NCBI GenBank assembly: GCA_018136815.1 | Contig: CM030938.1 | Coordinates: 1,097,063 to 1,161,062 of the forward strand | From: Isochrysis galbana | Lineage: Eukaryota; Haptophyta; Isochrysidales; Isochrysidaceae | DNA length: 64,000 nucleotides | Direction of reading: 5' to 3' | Shown: piece after piece, positions 11,091 to 21,590 of the stretch | Numbering within the stretch: the first letter of the stretch is position 1 | Layout: every line of letters starts with the position of its first letter | Notes under the pieces: generated by a model | What the model was told of the DNA's origin: nothing | Seen by the model: only the letters and a program-made list of their open reading frames with translations | Databases searched by the model: none | Program-made: the position numbers and the translations under genes

Positions 11091-12742
11091 CACATCGAGT
11101 ACAAGTTGCACGAGGCGCGGTCGACAGCCGCCGGTGATGGAGACGACCCGAGTCCTCGCTCACCGAGGCACAGCGCGCGCTCCTCGACGCTATCACCATT
11201 GACCCCGACAAGCAATTGTCGCCGTCCCAGAAGCAGCGCGTACGCTGCCTGCTGGCACGGCATATCGACGCGTTCGCCCTCGACCCGAAGAACCCTCGGC
11301 ACACGCACGTCATGGAGGTCGAGCTGCCTCTCCTCCCCGGTGCTACAGCCCACGACACGCTCCGTCCAAGATGGGTGACGAGGGCCGCGCCATCGTCGAC
11401 AAGCACGTCGCCGAGATGGAGGCGGCGGGCATCATCCGCAAGTCGAATTCGCCTTGGGCTTCGCGGGTCGTCCTAGTCGGCAAGAAGGACGGATCCGTTC
11501 GCTTCTGCGTCGACTATCGCGACACGAACTCGAAGCTTCGTATCTCGGACAGCCCTCTACCGCTCACCGTCGAAGCTATCGATCGTCTATCCCGAGGCCA
11601 AGGTTCTCGAGATTCTCTCTTTCTCTGCTTGCTCGATCTCGCCTCCGGCTTCTGGTGTCTGCCCATCAAGGAGGAGGACAAACCCATCACGGCGTTCTGC
11701 ACCCACGCCAGAAGTACGAGTTCAATTACCTCCCGTTCGGCGTCCAATCCGGCCCTTCCTACATGTGTCGTCTCATGGACGCGGTGCTCCAAGGCCTCGC
11801 ATGGGAAATTGCATGCCGTACCTGGACGACATCGGGATTTGGTCGACAGGTACAGGCAGCACGCTCGAAGAACGCATCGACGCCTCATTCGAGCAAATGC
11901 TTCACCGTCTCGATCTCGTCTCGAGCGCCTCCGGTGGGCCGGTCTCTCGTGTAAGGCCTCCAAGTGCATCTTGTTCGCTATCAAGGGCGAGTACCTTGGG
12001 CACGTCGTTTCTCGTCGTGGTCTCGAGATGGACCCCAAGAAAGTCGAGGCGGTACGCTCGATTGATCCACGTCACATCAATTCGCTCGAAAAGGTCCGCT
12101 CGTTTCTCGGTCTTTGCTCGTACTACCGTCGGTTCATCAAGGTTTCGCGCACGTCGCGGCACCTCTCACCGACCTTACTCGTACGGGCGTCTATGTGGCT
12201 ACCGTCTCTCAGTCACCTGAGTGTCAGACAGCGATCCGTCGCCTCATCGAGCTCATCACGTCTGCTCCAGTGTTGGCGGCGCCTCGTCACGACAAAGAGT
12301 TCATCGTCAAAACGGACGCGGCCAGTACCCTGGGTATTGGTGGTATTCTGTCGCAAGTCGACGATCATGGCACGAGCATGTCGTCGCGTATTACGGTCGC
12401 CGCCTCACCGCCGCGGAGCGTCATTGGACCACCACCGAGGTGGAGCTTCTCGCCGCCCTGGAAAGCATTCGCACTTGGCGACCGTACCTTTGGGGCCGGC
12501 ACTTTCGCCTCGTCATCGATCACCAAGCGCTCCGTTGGTTGCACACCATGAAGGACACCGTCCAGGGTGGGCCGGCGTCGCGCTTGATGCGATGGGCGCT
12601 CAAGTTGTCCGAGTACCGCTTTACCGTCGAGCACAAACCTGGCGCGAACCACAAAGACGCTGATGGAGTGTCGCGCTTGGTGGCGGCAGACGACGAGACG
12701 TCGGAGACGTCCGCTCCTAAGCAGGGGGTGGGCAGCTACTAG
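11091..12742 (+). pseudogene. Reverse transcriptase and RNase H of the 12.7-kb element, several frameshifts
   Basis: RT fingers/palm start at 11371 (MGDEGRAIVDKHVAEMEAAG) with RFCVDYRDTNSK and FLCLLDLASGFW. The frame then moves at about 11703 (QKYEFNYLPFGVQSGPSYMC), again near 11810 (active site MPYLDDIGIWS), back near 11930 (WAGLSCKASKC, GLCSYYRRFI), and again at about 12145 and 12365. RNase H has VKTDAAS, ERHWTTTEVELLA and VIDHQALRWL up to the stop at 12742. At 11350 the fragment copy at 31.45 kb reads CACCGG where this copy has CACGA, one base shorter. All catalytic Asp/Glu are retained. Confidence 0.85.
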
Positions 12743-12863
12743 CCGCCGTCGTCCCTAACTCTCGCTCCACCACGCATCGGATGGTCAGCCACCAGCCGTC
12801 GCCGCCTCTCGTTCTCGTACCACCACGGCCTCCAGTCTGCAAGCCGACGAACGATCGTCCAGG

Positions 12864-14480
12864 TTGTCCTCTACGACCAGGGATTCCATCAACATCTCCT
12901 ACCTCGACGTCGGTACACCCAACGCCGAGGCGCTCAAGGAGGCACAGGCCGAGGACCCTGACTGCCACGACCTCATTCGCTTCCTCTCCTCGTCTCCTCA
13001 CAACCCCGATCTCGATCACCGTCGCTTGCGCTGGCTCAGTCGTGAATCTTCTCGATGCTGTTGCGATCTGGACTACTCTACCGACGAGTGCCAACGAGGG
13101 ATGGCGAGAAGCTTTGCCTCTACGTGCCGAAGACGATGCGCCGCGCCTACCTCGAAGCCTTTCACGACCACCTGTGCCACCTCGGCGACAACCGGATGGC
13201 GCGCCTTCTACGCGACCGATATTTTGGCCTGGCATGAACGCAGACGTCTGTGAGCACGTTCGCCAATGCCACGAGTGCACCTTAGCTAAGCCTCCCTTCC
13301 GTCACCTCGCAGATCCAAAGGGACCGCAGGTCGGCGCCTATCCGTTCGACATCGTCTTCTGCGACGTCGTGTCGATGGCTCCCACGCACGACTTCATCAA
13401 GGGCTCTCGAGGCTTCGACAAGCTCCTCGTTTTCGTGGACTCGCTCACTCGTTGGATCGAGGCGGCCCCTCACAACGGCGACCCCTCGAGTGCCGACGCA
13501 CTTCACGCCTTCATGTCGTACGTCGTCTCTCGGCACGGAGTACCAAGGCAACTTCGCTCGGACTCCGGCAGCAATCTCGCTAGTCAACTCACCTCGATCA
13601 TCCTCGAGCGCACCGGCACCGACTTGCGGCCGAGCACACCTCATCATCACGAGAGCGTGGGCCTGGTCGAACGAGCTCAGCAAACATTGATCAACATGGC
13701 TCGCGCTACCGATGAAGGCGGCGGTCATTGGGTCGATCATCTCCCGTTCTTTCTAATGAGCATGCGCGCTTCAGCTAATCGCATTACCCGCATGTCGCCT
13801 GCTGCCTTGCTCTATGGCCGTGAGCTTCGCCTGCCTGCACAGCTTTCTGATCCACCTGACACTGGCCCACCTCCCGAGTTACCTCAGGAAATTCGCTCGT
13901 ACGCTTGGAAAGTGCATTGTCGTTTAAAGGCGGCGTGGGCCGCGGCTTATGATGCAACTTTAGAATCTCAAGCCGACGCACTCGCCGACACGCTACGCAC
14001 TCACTCTCCCCCCATCCAATTTGCCCCAGGTGATAGGGTGGTTCGCAAGATTCCAGGACACCGCAACAAGCTCCTCTACCACTACAGCGGACCATACCGC
14101 ATTGCTGAGGCGCTTGGCGCTGGCCGCTACCGACTACGCGACCAAGAAAATCGCCTCCTCTCCGGGGAAGTGCATGTGACTAACCTCCGTCCCTACTATA
14201 CCTCACAGATGAAGACCCCGTCCAAAGAGATGAGTATCTGGTTGATTCCCTCCTTGACCGCAAGGGTCGAGGCGATTCAAGGCAGTATCTCGTCAAATGG
14301 CGTGGCTACGCGAAAGCTGCGGCCACATGGGAGCCGCTAGCCGAACTGCTTCGCCGCTGCGAGTCGCTCGTCACCGCCTATGATGATGCTCACCCCTCCC
14401 CGCCTCTTCGTAAGCCTCAGATGAGAAAGCGGGCTGCAGAATCACAATCTCAGACCGTCTCAACTCCGCCGACGTCGCAC
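12864..14480 (+). pseudogene. Integrase plus chromodomain of the 12.7-kb element
   Basis: The zinc-binding HHCC domain spans two frames (HLGDNRMARLLRDRYFG, then CEHVRQCHECTLAK). The DDE core follows: FDIVFCDVVS, LRSDSGSN and VGLVERAQQT, with 35 residues between the second Asp and the Glu. The SH3-like GPYRI...RYRLRD...VHVTNLRPYY segment follows. At about 14212 the frame shifts and the continuation holds a chromodomain: EYLVDSLLDR, QYLVKWRGYAK, ATWEPLAELL (about 14225-14370). Chromodomains of this group direct integration to methylated histones in other chromoviruses; the same role here is inference. Confidence 0.87.
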
Positions 14481-15824
14481 GCCGATCGAAGCTCCCGTGG
14501 GATCCGAGACCACCGGCTCGGATCATCAGGCCCCGCGCCGCTCGCCTCGTCTCGCACCGTCCTCGCACAGTGGCCCCGTTGCTCATGTCTCCCATTTGCC
14601 CGTCTCAGCCCGCCCGTCTGTTGCCAACCCTGCAGGTCCAATGATGCGGCCGCAGCACGCGGTCTTCGTCCTCGGGCAGTGGTGGTACTCGTCGGGATCG
14701 TCGCGCGGTTCCCCGTGGTTTGGCTCCCACGCATTTGCGCACGATGCCCTTGCCTCGCCTACCTTCGTTCGCTGTCGCTCCGAGGCTCTCGCACGCCTGT
14801 CGCCATCGGATCGCACCCTCGTCTCTCTCCTCGATACACCCTCTGCGTTCTTCTGACAGTCGCGACTGTCACGCCCCTCCAGATATCTCTCAACGCCATC
14901 GTTTACGTATGATCGCGGTACGGGAACGTACGGGAATTCTTTTCCAGTTCCCCCCCGCGGTCGCCGAATTTTCCCCCCGCGGCCGCCGAATAATTCCCCC
15001 CGCGGGAAGTGAGGTATGGCTCGCCCCCCTTTCGACCACGGAGGATGGATCTCCCTCCCTTTCGCTGCGCTCTGTCAGGAGACCCCCGTACCTCGTCGTT
15101 TAGCTCGCGCGTGACGTGCCGAGCCCGTCGTGATATCTCGCCGCTTTCGCCGTTGGCTGTTCGACTACTCATATATCGAAGAACAGGAGACGCCGCGTTG
15201 TAACTTGGGTGCCGCCACACCGCCCAAACATCCAGGTAAAACTCTCGTAAAAGAGAGAAGGGATGGGTTGCAGCGTTGAGTCCTGCGGTCTGCCGCGCGG
15301 CCGCCGATTCTACACCTTATCGTCCGGACGGGTGTGGTACTTCCTGTCTCTTCGATCGTCGCGCACTATTCTTATAGTTTGTCGTTCGCCGTTCGTCGTT
15401 CGTTCTTCGATTCTCGATTCTCGATTCTCGTCGTTCCGCGTTCTTCATTTCTCGTTCTTCGATTCTCGATTCTCGATTCTCGTCGTTCGCGTTCTTCGTT
15501 TCTCGCTCTCGATTCTCGATTCTCGTCGTTCCGCGTTCTTCGTTTCTCGTTCTTCGATTCTCGATTCTCGTCGTTCCGCGTTCTTCGTTTCTCGCTCTCG
15601 ATTCTCGATTCTTGTCGTTCCGCGTTCTCATCGGTCCTCGATTGTTCGTTGTTCGTAATTCGTAACTTCTCGATTTATTGTTTCATTCGCTCTTCGGATT
15701 TATTCGCTCTTCGCTCTTGGCTCATTCGGTCTCGTTCAGGATTGCTCTTCTGCCTTTCTCGTGGCTTGCTTGGAGCTCTCCGATGTCCGTTAGGTTCTTC
15801 TTTCCTCGCGGGACGCTCGATCCT
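14481..15824 (+). other. 3' non-coding region of the 12.7-kb element
   Basis: No coding domain. 14880-15000 contains blocks (CCCCCCGCGG alternating with CGCCGAA) also found, reversed, at 30890-30990 in the deleted copy. 15400-15640 is a minisatellite. Confidence 0.7.
15400..15640 (+). repeat. Minisatellite, about four units of 43-51 bp, TTCGATTCTCG-rich
   Basis: Units start CGTTC(C)GCGTTCTTC and end in repeated GATTCTCG. They alternate between a TTCTCGTTC and a TTCTCGCTC version, suggesting a two-unit higher-order period. Confidence 0.75.
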
Positions 15825-15834
15825 AGCAGGGGGG
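15825..15834 (+). promoter_or_regulatory. Polypurine tract for plus-strand priming
   Basis: AGCAGGGGGG directly abuts the TGTCGC start of the 3' LTR. The same tract precedes the LTR start in the fragment at 44.88 kb (reverse), and AGTCGGGGGG does so in copy B (59008-59017, reverse). Confidence 0.85.
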
Positions 15835-16682
15835 TGTCGCATTCGCGAATCGACACTCGTTAGGCTTCGCTCTTCTCTTCGTCGTTCGGTATTTATCGTT
15901 ATAATTCTCTCGTTCTCGTTCTCGGTCAAAAGCTTCGCTTGGATGCATGGGATCGTGGGTTGTGGAGCGCCCTCTCTCTTTCTCTCGAAAGAGAAGGGAA
16001 GTTTCCCTACCTTTCTTCCTCCCAGGCGCCTCGCAGATAGGTTTAATTTGCTATCTCCCCTGCGGTTCTTTATCTGCTTCTGGGGGCAATCAGGTTTAAT
16101 TTGCGACCTCTTCGCATCTCCCCCTTAGGCACATCGCACTCCTTTCGTCTTATTTGGTAGGTCTCTTGGAATCCTGCGTAGCAAGATTGCCCCTCGATTC
16201 CGTTATGGTGCGATTCCCGTTCCAGACAAGATCGCCGACAGATCGCCCTTTGATCGTCGTCCGTTGTTGTCTGATCGGAGTGTTTGGGTTTGATTTCAGT
16301 CGAGTTATGTGAGAAAGTCGTGGGGCGAGAGTCGGGGTGTTTTCCTGGGTGTCGTTGTCCGTCGTCCTGTCGTCAGTCGTCATCCGTCGTCGCTCTCGCT
16401 CTCGTCGCTCTCGCTCTCGTAACACTCAGACCTTACAATCCCTCCTCACCTCGCCAGCCCCTGCCACCACAGCCCTCCTCACACTCACCCTCGCCTTTCG
16501 CCGCTCGTTCCATGTCGCTTTCGCCGCCGTCCTCGCCCTCGCTCAAGCCCGCCTGCCCGCCTTCCTCTGCTGACGGGCTTCAGCCCGTCAGCACCTCTGA
16601 AGTCGTCTCCTCCGCCGCGCCTGCCGCCGGCATGCATCCTTCCTCATTGCCCTCAGGCCCTATGGGCCAGCCCAATTCGTCA
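15835..16682 (+). repeat. 3' LTR
   Basis: 848 bp, matching 3982-4827. Most differences are one-base length changes in short runs (CCCC/CCCCC near 16126, TTTC/TTC at the end), not substitutions. Confidence 0.93.
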
Positions 16683-16687
16683 TACAG
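16683..16687. repeat. Target site duplication, right copy (TACAG)
   Basis: Identical to 3977-3981; confirms the element's right boundary. Confidence 0.93.
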
Positions 16688-16699
16688 ATGCATCATAAT

Positions 16700-16869
16700 A
16701 CGCCAATGAGTCCGCCTTGCTAGCCAAATCGTCTGATCCTATCCCACATCAACCTCAAAGGGCGGTCCTAACAGCTAGCCAAGCCCTCAAGACAGCCAGA
16801 TGCTACCGTTGTCAAGATTCTGGGCATCAAGCCAATGCTTGCCCCATCCCACCTACCACTACCACCTGA
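16700..16869 (+). pseudogene. gag-like fragment with CCHC zinc knuckle (target of the insertion)
   Basis: An open frame with no ATG gives SALLAKSSDPIPHQPQRAV, then CYRCQDSGHQANAC (16801-16842), a CX2CX4HX4C nucleocapsid knuckle, and stops at 16867-16869. It is not part of the 12.7-kb element because it lies outside the target duplication. It is probably a copia- or gypsy-like gag fragment interrupted by the insertion, whose N-terminal part should end near 3976. Confidence 0.65.
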
Positions 16870-17142
16870 CCACAATCCGTCACTATTAGTATTAGTGACT
16901 GGATATCAGCCCTACAATCCCACGCCGGCTCGCGCACGATAGGCGGTCGAGGTAAAGGTAAGGGTGGCAATTCTCACAACAATAAAGGAGGCCGAGGAAA
17001 AGGAGGGTCGGCGTACGTGCTATCTGACACAGACAAGACCGACGTTGCCGCACTCAGGGTAGGACCGAGGTATCTATAACAAAACACGACTTATGTTTAA
17101 TCAGGAACCACCGTTTCCCCCTCCCCGCCGCCCCCGACGTCC

Positions 17143-17593
17143 ATGGGGAAGCAGACAGACCCCACGGCGATGGCGGAGCTGGAGGCGGCACTCACCGCCG
17201 CCGTGTCCAAGGCACTGCGCGACGGTGCGCCCGACATCGTCGCCGCCGTCGGTAGGGAGCTCCTCTCGCTCTCGGACCCGAGCGAAACCCTGCGGAGCCG
17301 ACCGACCAGGCACGGCATGTGGTTCTTGGCCTCGCGCGCGCATATGCACAAGTACGAGGTGGAGGAGCAGTGCGACATCTACGAGGAGTTCTTCGCCCAC
17401 CACCCCAATGGCCTTGACAGCTGCCGTAATTTCGTGGCAGTCCGGCTCAGCGAGCCGCAGGTCGAGAAGTACCATAGCGATATCCGCATGTCCTCGTATC
17501 GCTGGCGTGACGTGAGGGGGGTAGGCAGCACCGGCTCCAACTTCTCGATCCCCGGCAATTACGGCTGGTTCCTCGACTGCTCGACGACCACGG
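17143..17593 (+). CDS. Uncharacterised protein, 5' part, cut by gap
   Basis: An ATG at 17143 opens a 150-codon frame running into the gap. The N-terminal 40 residues are Ala-rich and helical (AELEAALTAAVSKALRDG); then comes a mixed globular segment with Trp, Cys and acidic clusters (HKYEVEEQCDIYEEFFAHH). I do not recognise the family. Codon use is GC-rich like the host genes. The end of the gene is missing, and the sequence right of the gap is telomeric, so the 3' half cannot follow there. Confidence 0.5.
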
Positions 17594-17693
17594 NNNNNNN
17601 NNNNNNNNNNNNNNNNNNNNNNNNNNNNNNNNNNNNNNNNNNNNNNNNNNNNNNNNNNNNNNNNNNNNNNNNNNNNNNNNNNNNNNNNNNNNN
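17594..17693. other. Assembly gap (100 N)
   Basis: 100 N between a truncated gene and the first base of a telomeric array. Confidence 0.99.
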
Positions 17694-18753
17694 CTAACCC
17701 TAACCCTAACCCTAACCTAACCCTAACCCTAACCCTAACCCTAACCCTAACCCTAACCCTAACCCTAACCCTAACCCTAACCCTAACCCTAACCCTAACC
17801 CTAACCCTAACCCTAACCCTAACCCTAACCCTAACCCTAACCCTAACCCTAACCCTAACCCTAACCCTAACCCTAACCCTAACCCTAACCCTAACCCTAA
17901 CCCTAACCCTAACCCTAACCCTAACCCTAACCCTAACCCTAACCCTAACCCTAACCCTAACCCTAACCCTAACCCTAACCCTAACCCTAACCCTAACCCT
18001 AACCCTAACCCTAACCCTAACCCTAACCCTAACCCTAACCCTAACCCTAACCCTAACCCTAACCCTAACCCTAACCCTAACCCTAACCCTAACCCTAACC
18101 CTAACCCTAACCCTAACCCTAACCCTAACCCTAACCCTAACCCTAACCCTAACCCTAACCCTAACCCTAACCCTAACCCTAACCCTAACCCCTAACCCTA
18201 ACCCTAACCCTAACCCTAACCCTAACCCTAACCCTAACCCTAACCCTAACCCTAACCCTAACCCTAACCCTAACCCTAACCCTAACCCTAACCCTAACCC
18301 TAACCCTAACCCTAACCCTAACCCTAACCCTAACCCTAACCCTAACCCTAACCCTAACCCTAACCCTAACCCTAACCCTAACCCTAACCCTAACCCTAAC
18401 CCTAACCCTAACCCTAACCCTAACCCTAACCCTAACCCTAACCCTAACCCTAACCCTAACCCTAACCCTAACCCTAACCCTAACCCTAACCCTAACCCTA
18501 ACCCTAACCCTAACCCTAACCCTAACCCTAACCCTAACCCTAACCCTAACCCTAACCCTAACCCTAACCCTAACCCTAACCCTAACCCTAACCCTAACCC
18601 TAACCCTAACCCTAACCCTAACCCTAACCCTAACCCTAACCCTAACCCTAACCCCAACCCTAACCCTAACCCTAACCCTAACCCTAACCCTAACCCTAAC
18701 CCTAACCCTAACCCTAACCCTAACCCTAACCCTAACCCTAACCCTAACCCTAA
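17694..18753 (+). repeat. Telomeric array (CCCTAA)n, about 1.06 kb
   Basis: Near-perfect tandem CCCTAA (TTAGGG on the other strand), about 176 units. There are only three visible variants: a short unit near 17716, an extra C near 18190 and a C for T near 18655. The C-rich strand reads 5' to 3' away from the gap, the orientation of a left chromosome terminus. Confidence 0.97.
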
Positions 18754-18815
18754 CCCTAAACCCTAAACCCTAAACCCTAAACCCTAAACCCTAAACCCTA
18801 AACCCTAAACCCTAA
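18754..18815 (+). repeat. Telomeric array (CCCTAAA)n, centromere-proximal part
   Basis: About nine units of the 7-mer CCCTAAA (TTTAGGG, plant/dinoflagellate type) follow the hexamer array without interruption and lead into unique subtelomeric DNA at CCCTAATTGAATTTC. Confidence 0.95.
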
Positions 18816-18952
18816 TTGAATTTCATTGAATCCGGATTCGCATTCGAATACACCTCAATAGGTAGCCCGGTCACTCACTATGGGGGTGCGGAGTGCACCA
18901 GCAATTATGGGTAAATGAAGGGCTAAATAAGCTCCCTATAGGTTCTGGTAGG

Positions 18953-20053
18953 ATGGATCAGCAAAAAAAATTGGGATCAACTATGAATAGCATCCTCGAA
19001 TGTGTTGGTGATGCACGCTTGAAGAGACAAGCAGACGAAGAAGTAGAGCATCCAGTGAAGCGAAGGTCCTTTGGTGATGAAGAAAACCGAAACTCAATCC
19101 AAAACACAACCGTGCCCGCGAAAATGAACATTGCAATCTCACCAAACAATTCCGGAACTACCGACGACCCATTCTTGGACAACGACTCAATCGACATTGT
19201 GGATTTTCTTTGCGATGACTCACTGTGGTCGTTCACGAATGTTCAAGAAGCAGTGAGCGCTGTAGCATCTGAATTAGGAGTTGTTCAGAACGAGTCGGAC
19301 CTTCGCCCTTGGCCTGAAAGTGTTGCCATCGACATCCAAAACCCCAGGGAACTTTCGAGGTATTGTTTGTTCCAGGCCTTGGTGTCCACTGCAGGACGCT
19401 GCTGTGCTGACGTGACAACGCACCTCGACGCTCTTTGTTCAGAGGACTGTGACAAGGCGGCAATGCAGGATTCTTTTGATGTTATGATGCGCCACGAAGA
19501 TTCAATGTGCAAGCAATGCAACGTCGATGATGTTCACCGTGTTGATTACCTGTACACCAACAAGAACTTGACGGACATCACTCGCATTGATCTTCCTGTC
19601 GAAAACAAGAAATTTACAAGTGATTGCCCCCTATCCTTCTGTGGCTCCTGGTACATTCTGCTTTACAACATGTCAAGCACTGTTTGTAAGCGAATGTTAG
19701 TCACTGGTGTCTCGTGCGACAATTTTTCCGAACAGATGGCGAAAGATTGTTGGTACAACGTGGACACAATCATGAAGATGTACTTGCACGTCTTCCCAAA
19801 CTCGGACATGTGCAAGTGGTTGTTGAAGTTATACACCGCCATTTCCATTGCATGCCAAGAAGATAACATTCAGACGCTATTGGAATTCGTCCCAGAATAT
19901 GCACGTGATGGATTCTTGTTTTTCATCTTCATGTCGCGTTCACACAAGTACATCCTTGGTGCTACTCCCTCAAAAACTCCTTACCACAAATGGTTCAACA
20001 TTAACAGTACGAAGGTAGTTTTCAACGCCCTGCGGCTCGGAGTTGGAGACTAG
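18953..20053 (+). CDS. Subtelomeric protein of unknown function, low GC
   Basis: A 366-aa frame from ATG 18953; a longer in-frame extension has only a GTG. The first 50 residues carry a bipartite nuclear-localisation-like pattern (RLKRQ...HPVKRRSF). Residues 85-105 are acidic-hydrophobic (DDPFLDNDSIDIVDFLCDD) like transcription activation segments. The rest is globular and Cys-rich (over 15 Cys), ending LGVGD. No family recognised. GC content and codon use are clearly lower than in all other genes here, which fits a subtelomeric or horizontally acquired gene. An uninterrupted frame of this length argues it is real. Confidence 0.6.
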   Translation: MDQQKKLGSTMNSILECVGDARLKRQADEEVEHPVKRRSFGDEENRNSIQNTTVPAKMNIAISPNNSGTTDDPFLDNDSIDIVDFLCDDSLWSFTNVQEAVSAVASELGVVQNESDLRPWPESVAIDIQNPRELSRYCLFQALVSTAGRCCADVTTHLDALCSEDCDKAAMQDSFDVMMRHEDSMCKQCNVDDVHRVDYLYTNKNLTDITRIDLPVENKKFTSDCPLSFCGSWYILLYNMSSTVCKRMLVTGVSCDNFSEQMAKDCWYNVDTIMKMYLHVFPNSDMCKWLLKLYTAISIACQEDNIQTLLEFVPEYARDGFLFFIFMSRSHKYILGATPSKTPYHKWFNINSTKVVFNALRLGVGD

Positions 20054-20944
20054 TGGTGCGGTAAAGCACACGTCCAATGATTGTTGCTCTCCTTGCACAA
20101 GTACACTCGGCTAGCCATTGGAATAAAGAAAAAGACAATGGGCAACCACCTTATACAAGGAATACATACCTGGAGAATTCAAGAGTAGCCCAAGAGTCCA
20201 TAGTGCAGGAGTCCCCATCTTTCAAGAAGATAGACACACCAAGACAAAACTTGAGTGAGAAAGGCCTTTAAAATACTTCACTCAACTCCAACCCCATTTT
20301 CTATGAAAAAAATACCAAGCGCTTCGTTACACGAAGATGGCATTACGCAAACCTCAGGAAAAATGCTTGATCTTCTTGTATGCGTCAAGACAAGGTGGGG
20401 GTGTGGGGATCCTGCCACACATTTTGCACCGAGCGCGCGGAACGCGCTCGATGGTCAAAATTTTGGGCAGGAGGTTCGGATCCAGTGAGATCGAGCCCAT
20501 TGTGGCCCAAGGGGAGGCCATCGGCCATCGGCCATCCTCCTTGTCCCCTCCACACCATCTAACACTAACACTAACAACACTAAGAATTGTAACACTATAA
20601 CACGAACCCTAGCCCTAACCCTAGCCCTCACACTAGGGCGGTGAGTGATTTATAACTACTACACCTTGGGGGGAGGGGGGGGGGGGGGGGGCGCACCGGA
20701 CGGCTCTTTTTGGTGAGAGTTCTGAGGCGGTGTGACTTTTAAGGTTTCACTGCGGAGCTTCCTTTGAAAGGGGGGCGCGCCACCACACACCCCGCGGCGG
20801 CGGCGGAGGGGGCGCAGCAGGTATATCTTCGTTTTGCGCTTTTCGTGCAGAACGCACAGAGAAGGTGCGAATACAAATATTTGCACACCGCAATCTTCGG
20901 GAGAAAAGGCCCACTCCCTCTCCTTCCCCCCCCCCCCGCGGCCC
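20054..20944. other. Subtelomeric intergenic DNA, degenerate telomere-like patch
   Basis: No gene seen. At 20604-20640 there is CCCTAGCCCTAACCCTAG, a degenerate telomeric patch; a poly-G run is at 20670-20692. GC content rises from here to the right. Confidence 0.6.
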
Positions 20945-21590
20945 CTATCTCTCCCTCTCTCCCTCTCTCCCTCTCTCCCTCTCTCTCTCCCTCTCTCCCT
21001 CTCTCCCTCTCTCTCTCCCTCTCTCCCTCTCTCCCTCTCTCCCTCTCTCCCTCTCTCCCTCTCTCCCTCTCTCCCTCTCTCCCTCTCTCCCTCTCTCCCT
21101 CTCTCCCTCTCTCTCTCCCTCTCTCCCTCTCTCCCTCTCTCCCTCTCTCTCTCCCTCTCTCCCTCTCTCCCTCTCTCCCTCTCTCTCTCTCTCCCTCCCT
21201 CTCTCTCTCCCTCTCTCTCCCTCTCTCCCTCTCTCCCTCTCTCCCTCTCTCCCTCTCTCCCTCTCTCCCTTCTCTCTCTCTCTCTCTCTCTCCTCTCTCC
21301 CTCTCTCCCTCTCTCCCTCTCTCCCTCTCTCCCTCTCTCCCTCTCTCCCTCTCTCCCTCTCTCCCTCTCTCCCTCTCTCCCTCTCTCCCTCTCTCCCTCT
21401 CTCCCTCTCTCCCTCTCTCCCTCTCTCCCTCTCTCCCTCTCTCCCTCTCTCCCTCTCTCTTTCCCTCTCTCTTTCCCTCTCTCTCTCCCTGTCTCCCCCC
21501 CCCCCCCCTCTCTCTCTCTCTGCCCTCTCTCTCTCCCTCTCTCTCCTCTCTCTCCTTGTCCCCCCCCTCCCTCCCTCCCTACTCTCCTCG
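20945..21590 (+). repeat. Polypyrimidine microsatellite (CCCTCT)n/(CT)n
   Basis: About 645 bp of almost pure C/T on the plus strand, mostly 8-bp CTCCCTCT units, ending 95 bp before the RNF32-like start codon. Long reading frames through it in several phases are artefacts. Confidence 0.95.

Larger units (their letters stand above)
3982..16682 (+). mobile_element. Complete chromovirus-type Ty3/gypsy LTR retrotransposon (12.7 kb) with MTase domain
   Basis: Both ends are defined directly: LTRs 3982-4827 and 15835-16682 begin TGTCGC and end GTCA, and the element is flanked by the 5-bp direct repeat TACAG (3977-3981 and 16683-16687). A purine tract AGCAGGGGGG sits against the 3' LTR. Internal order: gag, methyltransferase-like domain, protease, reverse transcriptase, RNase H, integrase, chromodomain. 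Integrase after RT and a C-terminal chromodomain place it in the chromovirus clade of Ty3/gypsy. The size is large for the clade (more commonly 5-8 kb), due to a long gag/MTase region and a 1.3-kb 3' non-coding part. Coding frames are broken by about ten apparent single-base indels. Confidence 0.93.

Noticed and set aside
3982..16682. Reading the methyltransferase as a restriction-modification or bacterial contamination signal
   Set aside because: It lies between gag and protease within one LTR-bounded unit and in frame with the protease in copy A; eukaryotic element context is clear.
17101..18657. 518-codon minus-strand frame of GLGLGL and VRVRVR
   Set aside because: It is the telomeric array read as codons, running across the gap; not a gene.
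18893..18952. Upstream extension of the subtelomeric ORF from GTG
   Set aside because: Nuclear genes very rarely start at GTG; the first ATG is 18953.
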